A stretch of DNA of 5,575 nucleotides. Origin: an uncultured Clostridia bacterium (lineage in GTDB: Bacteria; Bacillota; Clostridia; Oscillospirales; CAG-272). The position numbers and the translations under genes were made by a program. The notes under the pieces were generated by a model. It made no database searches, was not told where the DNA came from, and saw only the letters and a list, made by a program, of their open reading frames with translations. Where the stretch lies: positions 1 through 5,575 of the forward strand of contig CALBLD010000118.1 in NCBI GenBank assembly GCA_937895775.1. The letters are read 5' to 3'. This document shows positions 1 to 5,575 of this stretch, one piece after another; position 1 is the stretch's first letter; every line of letters begins with the position of its first letter.

Positions 1-48
1 TTATATATATTATGGATAGTTGCGGCATCCGCCGCCGGAGGAAAATGA
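1..48 (+). CDS. Possible C-terminal tail of an upstream gene (partial, weak)
   Basis: Frame 1 is open from the window start to a TGA at 46-48 and reads LYILWIVAASAAGGK, which could be the end of a membrane segment. The TGA overlaps an ATG at 45-47 as ATGA, the same arrangement as the next gene junction (959-962). Against it, the stretch is only 15 codons, and two of its leucines use TTA, a codon that is rare in the confirmed genes here. It may equally be untranslated leader. No function can be given. Confidence 0.25.
   Translation, partial: LYILWIVAASAAGGK
37..41 (+). promoter_or_regulatory. Ribosome binding site of the ResB-like gene
   Basis: GGAGG lies 12 bases before the ATG at 54 and only 3 bases before the in-frame ATG at 45. 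Three bases is too close for normal initiation, which is why 54 is preferred, although 12 is longer than ideal. The in-frame ATG at 12 lies upstream of this site and is not supported. Confidence 0.6.
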
Positions 49-53
49 CCGAT

Positions 54-962
54 ATGTCATCAAAATTCAATAAAATATCATATGTGATTATGGCTGCGCT
101 TGTCGGAGTACTGCTGATTTTTGCCGTTGTCGCTTCGGTGGCGGGCAACGGTCCGATGATGCGTTCGCCGCTGACGCTTGTTATATTTGCGGCATACGCC
201 CTGCTTCAGATCGTCTGTATAGCCCTTTACGATTTCGGGCTGAAGGTGAGGAAAATAGGATTTTATTTTCTGCATATCGGCATGCTTGTGATGCTTGTCG
301 GATTTCTTGCCTATATCGTGTCGGGAGAATATTATAATCTCAATTTCTCGGTCGGCGAAAATTATAACGGCTTTTATACATCCGAGGGTCAGTATGTCGA
401 TTTCGGGTTCGGAATAAGCGTTAACGACTTTACGGTGGAAAGATACGAGAGCGGAAGCGATAAATATTACCGCGCAGATCTTTCGTTTTCGGACAGCTCC
501 GCCAAAAAGCTTGAGGTAAACAAAACGGTACGGAAAAACGGCTGGAAACTCTATCTAATGGATTACAGCGACGGAAAGAAGGAGTTTGTAAGTACTTTCG
601 GTCACTATTCCTTTGACTACGATTTCTACGGCAAAGATTGGGAGGAACTTCTCGGCAGGATACAGACGATGGATTATCCCGTCGAATCGATAATGATCTA
701 TGAAAAAAGCGCAGGCGGATATGTGAGCGAATCGGCGGCTAAAAAGCCGGATTCGCCGTCATATGCGCATGTCCTCGTAAAGGACGGCAAGGCATATGTA
801 TATGTCAATCGTCTGACGGTGAATATCGCCTTCAAAAAGGATCCGGGCGAGTATGCGGTAATCGCAGGTATGTGCATGATCTTCATAGGCGTTGTCATGA
901 CCTGTCTGCTGAAGCCGATAAAAAAGCGCGAAAATGACGGTAAGGAGGCGAAAAAAGGATGA
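54..962 (+). CDS. resB: ResB/CcsB-type cytochrome c biogenesis protein (System II)
   Basis: This 302-residue membrane protein is the ResB (CcsB) half of the System II machinery, which carries haem across the membrane and attaches it to CXXCH motifs of exported apocytochromes. Four membrane segments are visible at about residues 8-31, 40-60, 68-90 and 267-286. The charged loop KVRK after segment 2 and the lysine-rich tail place both termini inside, with residues about 91-263 as one extracytoplasmic domain. His74 in segment 3 (FLHIGML) matches the conserved membrane histidine of the family. The DPG turn before the last segment (263-265) is also typical of ResB. The protein is short compared with Bacillus-type ResB of over 500 residues. 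The start at 54 is chosen on ribosome binding site spacing; 45 (305 residues) is possible. It overlaps the ccsA-like gene by four bases, so translation is probably coupled. Confidence 0.9.
   Translation: MSSKFNKISYVIMAALVGVLLIFAVVASVAGNGPMMRSPLTLVIFAAYALLQIVCIALYDFGLKVRKIGFYFLHIGMLVMLVGFLAYIVSGEYYNLNFSVGENYNGFYTSEGQYVDFGFGISVNDFTVERYESGSDKYYRADLSFSDSSAKKLEVNKTVRKNGWKLYLMDYSDGKKEFVSTFGHYSFDYDFYGKDWEELLGRIQTMDYPVESIMIYEKSAGGYVSESAAKKPDSPSYAHVLVKDGKAYVYVNRLTVNIAFKKDPGEYAVIAGMCMIFIGVVMTCLLKPIKKRENDGKEAKKG
944..948 (+). promoter_or_regulatory. Ribosome binding site of the CcsA-like gene
   Basis: GGAGG (within AAGGAGG, 942-948) lies inside the end of the ResB-like gene, 10 bases before the ATG at 959. 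It supports that start and independent reinitiation at the ATGA overlap. Confidence 0.8.
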
Positions 963-1729
963 GCGATCTTGCTTTGAAACTGATATCCGCCTTTGCCGCA
1001 GTTTTTTACCTTCTCTCATTTGTGCTTCTGACGGCGAAAAAGGGCGGAAAGACCGCATATATCACATGGGCGGTCGCATATGCCGCAAATCTGTCGCTTA
1101 CGGTCAATAATTACCTTGTGAACGGATATGTTCCGTTCGTCAGTATGTATCAGGTGCTGACATTTCTCGGGATATGCTTCCTTCCGATATATATTTACAT
1201 GAAAACCGTCCGCTCGGGCGGCTGGATGGCACCTTACTTTACGGTTGTGCCGGGTATTATAATGATCGGACTCACCTGCATGAAGGTGAATTCGGTGTGG
1301 GAGTTCCCGCCCGCACTGCAATCGCCATGGTTCGTGCCGCACGTGCTCGTTTATATGATCGCCTACACGATGGGAGCCGTCATATTCCTTCTTGCGCTCG
1401 GAGAGCTTTTCAGACGCGGAACCGCCGCAGGAAAGCGGTTCTCGGAGGGAGTGTACGACTGTACCTGCGTTATGTACCCGTTCCTGACAATGGGATTGTT
1501 CTTCGGGGCAATATGGGCAAACGAGGTCTGGGGACACTTCTGGTCGTGGGATATCAAGGAAATATGGGCACTCATGACATGGCTCGTCTATACGCTCTAT
1601 CTTCATTTCAGACGGGAGAAAAAGCTTGTGCGCTTTGCTCCTTATCTTGCCGTTCTCGGCTTTGCACTGATAATCGTGACCTTCTTTTTTGTGAATATGA
1701 TGTCGTCGGGCATGCATTCGTACTCGTAA
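959..1729 (+). CDS. ccsA: CcsA/ResC-type cytochrome c assembly protein
   Basis: This 256-residue integral membrane protein belongs to the haem handling protein family (CcsA/ResC/CcmC-like), which presents haem to apocytochromes outside the membrane together with ResB. The tryptophan-rich WWD signature spans about residues 186-203 (WANEVWG, FWSWD, KEIWAL). Two histidines expected to bind haem are present: His128 (WFVPHVL) and His253 (SGMHSY). About eight membrane segments can be drawn (near 6-25, 33-54, 62-82, 91-108, 129-150, 170-186, 201-217, 227-248). The positive loops AKKGGK, KTVR, RRGTAAGKR and RREKK all fall on the inside, which puts both histidines and the WWD loop outside, as the family requires. 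One oddity is D-I-K-E at 198-201, where relatives usually have D-P-K-E. It is coupled to the ResB-like gene by an ATGA overlap. The companion thiol factors CcdA and ResA are not in this window. Confidence 0.95.
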   Translation: MSDLALKLISAFAAVFYLLSFVLLTAKKGGKTAYITWAVAYAANLSLTVNNYLVNGYVPFVSMYQVLTFLGICFLPIYIYMKTVRSGGWMAPYFTVVPGIIMIGLTCMKVNSVWEFPPALQSPWFVPHVLVYMIAYTMGAVIFLLALGELFRRGTAAGKRFSEGVYDCTCVMYPFLTMGLFFGAIWANEVWGHFWSWDIKEIWALMTWLVYTLYLHFRREKKLVRFAPYLAVLGFALIIVTFFFVNMMSSGMHSYS

Positions 1730-1765
1730 CGGCTCAAAGGTATGTGATTTTTCGGAGGTTTGTAT
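1730..1765 (+). promoter_or_regulatory. Short intergenic gap with ribosome binding site
   Basis: The 36-base gap between the CcsA-like gene and the lipoprotein gene has no convincing terminator hairpin or promoter, so read-through as one operon is likely. GGAGG at 1754-1758 lies 7 bases before the ATG at 1766, an ideal distance. This decides the start against an in-frame TTG at 1760 that directly follows the site. Confidence 0.8.
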
Positions 1766-4000
1766 ATGGAAAAAAACAAAAGGATAAACATGCGGACGGT
1801 AAGGGGAGCGGTGGCAATAGGACTGACCGCTCTGCTGTCGGTGCTTCTTTTCCTGCTCGTTTCGTGCAAGGGAAATAAACCCGGGCAGACGACAACGACG
1901 GGCGGAGGAACGGTAAATCCTCCTTCGGTGACCGGGGATCGGTATATTTCGCCGTCGGGAATAGCCTTTTCATCCGACGGAACATCGGTTTATGTTTCGG
2001 ATGCGACGGGAGAAGCCGTCTACCGGATAGCTTCCGACGGAAATATCGCCGGAAGCTATCCTGCGGGAGAGGCTGTCAATAACGTCGTGACTGCGGGAGA
2101 CGAGGTCTATATGCTGGTCGGCGGACTCGGCGGAAGGATAGATGTCGCATCGGCGGATCTTTCGCTGAAAAAACAGATAAAATCGGTAGGACATACACCT
2201 GTCGATCTTGTTGTACATAAAAACAGGCTGTATGTGGCAAACAGATTCTCGTGTACGGTGGCGGTTATCGATAAGGACAGCGGGGACAGGCTGGCAGATA
2301 TTGCGGTCGGATGCGAGCCGATGGCACTGACGCTTGTCGGCGACGATCTGTATGTCGCCTGCCACCTGCCGGAGGACGCCGCCGATTCGGCGGACGTCAG
2401 CGCATATATCTATGTCATAGACACCGGAAAGAACAGCGTTTCGGATAAGATCAAAATGGTCAACGGCGCGGGCAATGTCAAGGATATAACGGCGGCTCCC
2501 GACGGAAAAACGATCTATGTATCGCATATAGTTTCGAGATATCAGTATCCGACGACACAGCTTGATGCGGGGTGGGTGAATACAAACGCGATATCGGTGA
2601 TCGATACCGCATCAAAAAAGATTTCGTTTACCTTCCTGCTTGATGATGTCGAACACGGTGCTCCGAATCCTTGGGGACTTGCAATGTCGGACGACGGAAG
2701 CAAGCTCTACTGTGCGCTTGCGGGAACCGACGAGCTTGTCTGCGTCGATATCTCCAAGCTGAATTCCGAATATAAGCGTGTCGGCGCGAGCGGATCGACT
2801 CTTCCGATAACAAAAAAAGAGGATATAGTCAATTACATACCCTTTGCAAGAAACGCAAAGAAACGGATTTCTCTCGGCGGAAAGGGTGCGCGTGCGGTCG
2901 GCTTCAATAACGGAAGCGTTTATGTCGCCGAATATTTCACCGGCAAGGTCAAGGTCGTGGATGCCGGACTTCTGACAGTCTCCGCCGAAATCGGACTCGG
3001 GGATCAGCCGAAGAGCGATGCGGAACGTCTCGGGGAAATATACTGGAACGATGCGTCGATATGCTATCAGAACTGGCAGTCATGCGCATCCTGCCACCCG
3101 GACGCGAGATCGGGCGGCTTCAACTGGGATGAGCTCGGCGACGGTATCGGAACAATGAAGCAGACAAAGAGTATGCTCTATGTGATGCGCACTCCCCCAT
3201 GCCTTGCCACCGGTCTTGAAATAAACGGGGAACACGGCGTGATGGGAAGCGTGTCCGGAACGCCGCTCTGGAATAAAAACATTGACAGTGAGGCAATATC
3301 CGAGGCAATGATCGCCTATCTCAGAACGCTTGCTCCGGTGCCTTCTCCTTATCTGAATGATGACGGAAGCCTTACCGAGTCGGCAAAACACGGTAAGGAA
3401 CTGTTTGAAAGCTACGGCTGTGCAGCCTGCCACCCGGCTCCGCTTTATACCGATATGAAGCTGCACGACAGTCCGACGCTTGAGTTTGACGATTCCTGGG
3501 AGCACCGCAAAATGGACACTCCGACGCTTGTCGAGGTCTGGCGATCCTATCCGTGGTCGTATATAGGACATTTTACCGACATGAAGGAGATCGTAAAATA
3601 CTTTGTGACAAAGTCGGGTAAAAAGATAAGCGATGCCGATGCCGCCGATCTTGCGGAGTTTGTTCTTTCGATCGGAGCCGAAAATGAGGTTTACGGTGTC
3701 GAACAGGTGAAAAACGGCGACGGCTCCTACAATAAAGTCTCCGACAACCCGATCGTGAGCATTTCGCTGATTGCACAGCAAAAATGCGACAAAGATGCAA
3801 AAATGACGCTTGCCTTTTACGACGAAAAGGGAAATCTTATGTCGTCGGTTGATATAAATGTCGGAAAGCATAAAAAGGGAGAGCGGATTGTCTTTGACAC
3901 CGACCGCTCGCAAACCCCGTCGGGATATACGTATTACATTGTGACCGTGTCGGATGCGGATGGGAACGCGCTTGCGACCCCGCTCAGAATAAGTAAATAA
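1766..4000 (+). CDS. Lipoprotein: YVTN beta-propeller fused to di-haem MauG/CCP-like cytochrome c (HZS beta-gamma-like)
   Basis: This 744-residue exported redox protein begins with a lipoprotein signal: positive N-terminus, hydrophobic stretch 14-32 and lipobox LVSC with Cys34, followed by a Thr/Gly-rich linker (42-49). Residues about 58-415 form a YVTN-type beta-propeller, with repeated patterns such as LYVANRF, TIYVSH, LYCALAG and VYVAEYF, each followed by VID/VVD-like strands. The signature RYQYPTTQLDAGW (258-270) is shared, as I recall the family, with propeller-cytochrome proteins of planctomycetes. Residues about 420-643 form a di-haem MauG/cytochrome c peroxidase-like region with haem motifs CASCH (440-444) and CAACH (552-556). 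It also has the family patterns NWQSCASCHPD, NWDELGDG, TKSML, RTPP, PLYTD and DTPTL. Residues about 645-744 are an extra beta-rich module. Propeller plus MauG-like di-haem matches the beta and gamma subunits of anammox hydrazine synthase in one chain, and the next gene resembles alpha. The actual substrate is unknown. A di-haem peroxidase or another oxidase is the main alternative. Confidence 0.93.
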   Translation: MEKNKRINMRTVRGAVAIGLTALLSVLLFLLVSCKGNKPGQTTTTGGGTVNPPSVTGDRYISPSGIAFSSDGTSVYVSDATGEAVYRIASDGNIAGSYPAGEAVNNVVTAGDEVYMLVGGLGGRIDVASADLSLKKQIKSVGHTPVDLVVHKNRLYVANRFSCTVAVIDKDSGDRLADIAVGCEPMALTLVGDDLYVACHLPEDAADSADVSAYIYVIDTGKNSVSDKIKMVNGAGNVKDITAAPDGKTIYVSHIVSRYQYPTTQLDAGWVNTNAISVIDTASKKISFTFLLDDVEHGAPNPWGLAMSDDGSKLYCALAGTDELVCVDISKLNSEYKRVGASGSTLPITKKEDIVNYIPFARNAKKRISLGGKGARAVGFNNGSVYVAEYFTGKVKVVDAGLLTVSAEIGLGDQPKSDAERLGEIYWNDASICYQNWQSCASCHPDARSGGFNWDELGDGIGTMKQTKSMLYVMRTPPCLATGLEINGEHGVMGSVSGTPLWNKNIDSEAISEAMIAYLRTLAPVPSPYLNDDGSLTESAKHGKELFESYGCAACHPAPLYTDMKLHDSPTLEFDDSWEHRKMDTPTLVEVWRSYPWSYIGHFTDMKEIVKYFVTKSGKKISDADAADLAEFVLSIGAENEVYGVEQVKNGDGSYNKVSDNPIVSISLIAQQKCDKDAKMTLAFYDEKGNLMSSVDINVGKHKKGERIVFDTDRSQTPSGYTYYIVTVSDADGNALATPLRISK
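3083..3097 (+). other. First c-type haem attachment motif (CASCH)
   Basis: The codons encode C440-A-S-C443-H444. The two cysteines would bind haem covalently and His444 would be the proximal ligand. It sits in the pattern CYQNWQSCASCHPD, with an additional Cys433 just before it. This is the N-terminal haem of the MauG/CCP-like region. Confidence 0.95.
3419..3433 (+). other. Second c-type haem attachment motif (CAACH)
   Basis: The codons encode C552-A-A-C555-H556, preceded by GKELFESYG and followed by PAPLYTD, the usual surroundings of the second haem in MauG/CCP relatives. The spacing of 112 residues from the first motif is consistent with two cytochrome c-like halves. Confidence 0.95.
3698..3997 (+). 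other. C-terminal beta-rich module of the lipoprotein (unassigned)
   Basis: Residues about 645-744 follow the cytochrome region and carry no haem motif. The pattern of alternating hydrophobic strands, with LAFYDEKGNLMSS and YTYYIVTVSDADGN, looks like an immunoglobulin or fibronectin-like sandwich. It is reminiscent of C-terminal modules on clostridial surface proteins that carry an ALYDxxGKL-type strand. It may bind a partner or the cell wall. That role is an inference; only the domain boundary and beta character are visible. Confidence 0.5.
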
Positions 4001-4003
4001 AAC

Positions 4004-4010
4004 GGGAGGA
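4004..4010 (+). promoter_or_regulatory. Ribosome binding site of the HZS-alpha-like gene
   Basis: GGGAGGA lies 7 bases before the ATG at 4018 in a 17-base gap. The gap is too short for a terminator plus promoter, so the gene is co-transcribed with the lipoprotein gene. Confidence 0.85.
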
Positions 4011-4017
4011 CATCGTA

Positions 4018-5575
4018 ATGAAATCAAATAAGAAAACGAAACCGATATTCAGAGCCGCGGTGATCCTTGTCGTGCTTGCGGCACTGACCGCCGTTCTGTG
4101 TGTGGGATTGCCGGTAAGTGCAACCGAAACGCTCGAACGTACAAAACTGCTTGACGATATGATGAATTATGCGACAAGCTATGTCGTTGTCTATCATAAA
4201 CAGCTCGGCGGGTCGCATTATGCCTATACCGAGGGTCTTGCCGAAGAACTGGGCGACGGAAACAGAAGCTCGGAGGGAAACGAGGCTACCTTCAGACCGG
4301 GTTCGAAAATGACGCTTGTCACTCTTTCGTATAAAGATGATAAGGTCGTCAAGGAGGAAAAGACGCTTGTAAACTGTCCCGGCGGAGTGATACGCGACCC
4401 GGATGTGTCAAAGGACGGCAGTAAGGTTGTCTTTTCCATGAAGAACAATGCCGCCGACGATTATCATCTTTACATCTATGATCTTGCGACGAATAAAAGT
4501 ACACAGATAACCTTCGGAAACGGTCAGGCGGATATAGAACCCGTGTTCAATGCCGACGGCAGCATAATCTTCAATTCAACGAGGGACACACAGACAGTCG
4601 ATTGCTGGAAGACGCCGGTTTCGAATATGTACAAGTGCGATGCCGACGGCAAAAACATAGTAAGACTCGGATACGATCAGGTTCATACGACATATCCGAC
4701 GACCGCAGAGGACGGACGCATAATATATACCCGTTGGGATTACAACGACCGTAACCAGATGTATGTTCAGGCGGTTTTCCAGATGTTTTCGGACGGTACC
4801 GGACAGACAGAGCTTTTCGGAAATAATGTAAACAATCCGACAACTCTTCTGCATACGAGAGAAATACCCGGAAATTCGGGCAAATATGTGTCGATCGTCT
4901 GCGGACACCATATATACCAGTGCGGAAAACTTGCGGTCATAGATACCGCAAAGGGCAGAAACAATTCAAAATCACTCACCTATATCTGGCCCGACAGCGA
5001 TACTCGCGAGCTTGAGAAAAAAACCGATAACGATACGTCGAATTATCAGTCGGGAAGGGTGTATAAATACCCGTATGCGATAAGCGACAGCGAATTTCTC
5101 GTGTCAACCTGCAAGCAGTATAACGGAGGTGATACCCCGTTTGATATCATGCTGATAAATACCGACGGCGATTCGGTCAGGATCGCAAAGGGCAGTTCAA
5201 GCCTGCCCGCAAGCCAGATTGTGCCGATAAAGACAAGCAATACATTCAACCGCGCATCGATGGTCGATTATTCGGGCGATACCGGTACATATTATGTGGC
5301 AAACGTCTATGAAGGGCAGAAAGGCATAGAAGCGGGAACGATAAAGTATCTGCGCGTCGTCGGACTCGAATTCCGTTCGTCCGCGATCGGTGCGACCGTC
5401 GGAAGAGGTACCGGTTCGTCCGACCCGTATTCACCGATAGCAACGGGTAACGGAGCGTGGGATGTAAAGAAGGTACTCGGTGTCGTTCCGGTGTATGAGG
5501 ACGGTTCGGCACTCTTTACCGTACCGTCGGAACTTCCGGTCTACTTTCAGCTTCTCGACGAAAAAGGGGATGTCG
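4018..5575 (+). CDS. Secreted hydrazine synthase alpha subunit-like protein (3' end beyond window)
   Basis: The frame is open from the ATG at 4018 to the window end, giving 519 residues and no stop. A Sec signal peptide is clear: KSNKKTK, a hydrophobic core about 12-31, and a likely cleavage site after VSA (33-35). Propeller blades of PD40 type follow, with DPDVSKDGSKVVFSM (127-141), EPVFNADGSIIF (174-185) and YPTTAEDGRIIYTRW (226-240). Patterns such as VDCW (194-197), YTRWDYNDR (237-245), PTTLLHTREIPG and GHH...CGKLAVID match, as I recall them, the large family that includes the hydrazine synthase alpha subunit. Residues about 440-519, ending VPVYEDGSALF...PVYFQLLDEKG, match the start of the HZS-alpha middle domain. 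In relatives a haem motif follows shortly after, so it would lie outside the window. Cysteines 196, 207, 295, 302 and 365 could include metal ligands. Function in this organism is not established; it probably partners the preceding lipoprotein. Confidence 0.88.
   Translation, partial: MKSNKKTKPIFRAAVILVVLAALTAVLCVGLPVSATETLERTKLLDDMMNYATSYVVVYHKQLGGSHYAYTEGLAEELGDGNRSSEGNEATFRPGSKMTLVTLSYKDDKVVKEEKTLVNCPGGVIRDPDVSKDGSKVVFSMKNNAADDYHLYIYDLATNKSTQITFGNGQADIEPVFNADGSIIFNSTRDTQTVDCWKTPVSNMYKCDADGKNIVRLGYDQVHTTYPTTAEDGRIIYTRWDYNDRNQMYVQAVFQMFSDGTGQTELFGNNVNNPTTLLHTREIPGNSGKYVSIVCGHHIYQCGKLAVIDTAKGRNNSKSLTYIWPDSDTRELEKKTDNDTSNYQSGRVYKYPYAISDSEFLVSTCKQYNGGDTPFDIMLINTDGDSVRIAKGSSSLPASQIVPIKTSNTFNRASMVDYSGDTGTYYVANVYEGQKGIEAGTIKYLRVVGLEFRSSAIGATVGRGTGSSDPYSPIATGNGAWDVKKVLGVVPVYEDGSALFTVPSELPVYFQLLDEKGDV

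Noticed and set aside
8..13. TATTAT as a -10 promoter element
   Set aside because: No -35 can be seen because the window begins here, and such AT-rich hexamers are common by chance. It is kept only as an alternative reading.
12..53. Upstream ATG at 12 as the start of the ResB-like protein
   Set aside because: It lies before the GGAGG site at 37-41, has no ribosome binding site of its own, and would add an arginine-rich stretch not expected for the family.
1016..1717. Minus-strand open frame opposite the CcsA-like gene, and a + strand frame at 1174-1878
   Set aside because: Both are shadows of a gene with intact WWD and histidine signatures, and their translations have no membrane or domain logic.
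2356..2364. VACH in the propeller as part of a haem motif
   Set aside because: There is no second cysteine three residues before it, and it sits in a propeller strand.
3080..4027. Minus-strand open frame of 315 codons opposite the cytochrome region
   Set aside because: It lies fully opposite a protein with clear family motifs, is rich in Arg and His as antisense frames are, and matches no family I recognise.
4099..4101. Cys28 of the HZS-alpha-like protein as a lipoprotein cysteine
   Set aside because: The preceding residues are A-V-L, so the small residue required just before the cysteine is missing, and a good VSA cleavage site follows.
1766..5575. Calling the system a true hydrazine synthase or anammox pathway
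   Set aside because: Similar propeller and MauG-like proteins occur in many non-anammox bacteria, the alpha-like haem region is outside the window, and no hydrazine dehydrogenase or other anammox gene is visible.

Overview
This window carries one tightly packed operon on the + strand. It makes exported c-type cytochrome proteins together with the membrane machinery that attaches their haem. No RNA genes, mobile elements, CRISPR arrays or credible minus-strand genes were seen. The organism is most likely an anaerobic, Gram-positive-type bacterium, perhaps an uncultured clostridial lineage. This rests on strong GGAGG ribosome binding sites, a lipoprotein signal with a Thr/Gly-rich linker, moderate base composition and a C-terminal module reminiscent of clostridial surface proteins. 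The lineage call is an inference of low to moderate confidence.

Layout: 1-53 is a leader, or possibly the tail of an upstream gene. 54-962 encodes a short ResB/CcsB-type protein. 959-1729 encodes a CcsA/ResC-type haem handling protein and overlaps the previous gene by ATGA. Together they form a System II cytochrome c maturation module. After 36 bases, 1766-4000 encodes a 744-residue lipoprotein: an N-terminal YVTN-type beta-propeller fused to a di-haem MauG/cytochrome c peroxidase-like region (CASCH and CAACH), followed by a roughly 100-residue C-terminal module. After 17 bases, 4018 to the window end encodes a secreted protein closely resembling the family of the hydrazine synthase alpha subunit (PD40 propeller, then the start of the HZS-alpha-type middle domain). 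It is cut off before any haem motif can be seen.

How they may work together: anammox hydrazine synthase consists of an alpha subunit (propeller plus haem domains), a beta subunit (propeller) and a gamma subunit (MauG-like di-haem). Here the 744-residue protein looks like a beta-gamma fusion and the next gene looks like alpha, preceded by a haem attachment pair that could mature them. The window therefore encodes a hydrazine-synthase-like (HZS-like) redox complex in an organism that does not look like an anammox planctomycete. The architecture is visible in the sequence. The substrate is unknown, and hydrazine synthesis should not be assumed.
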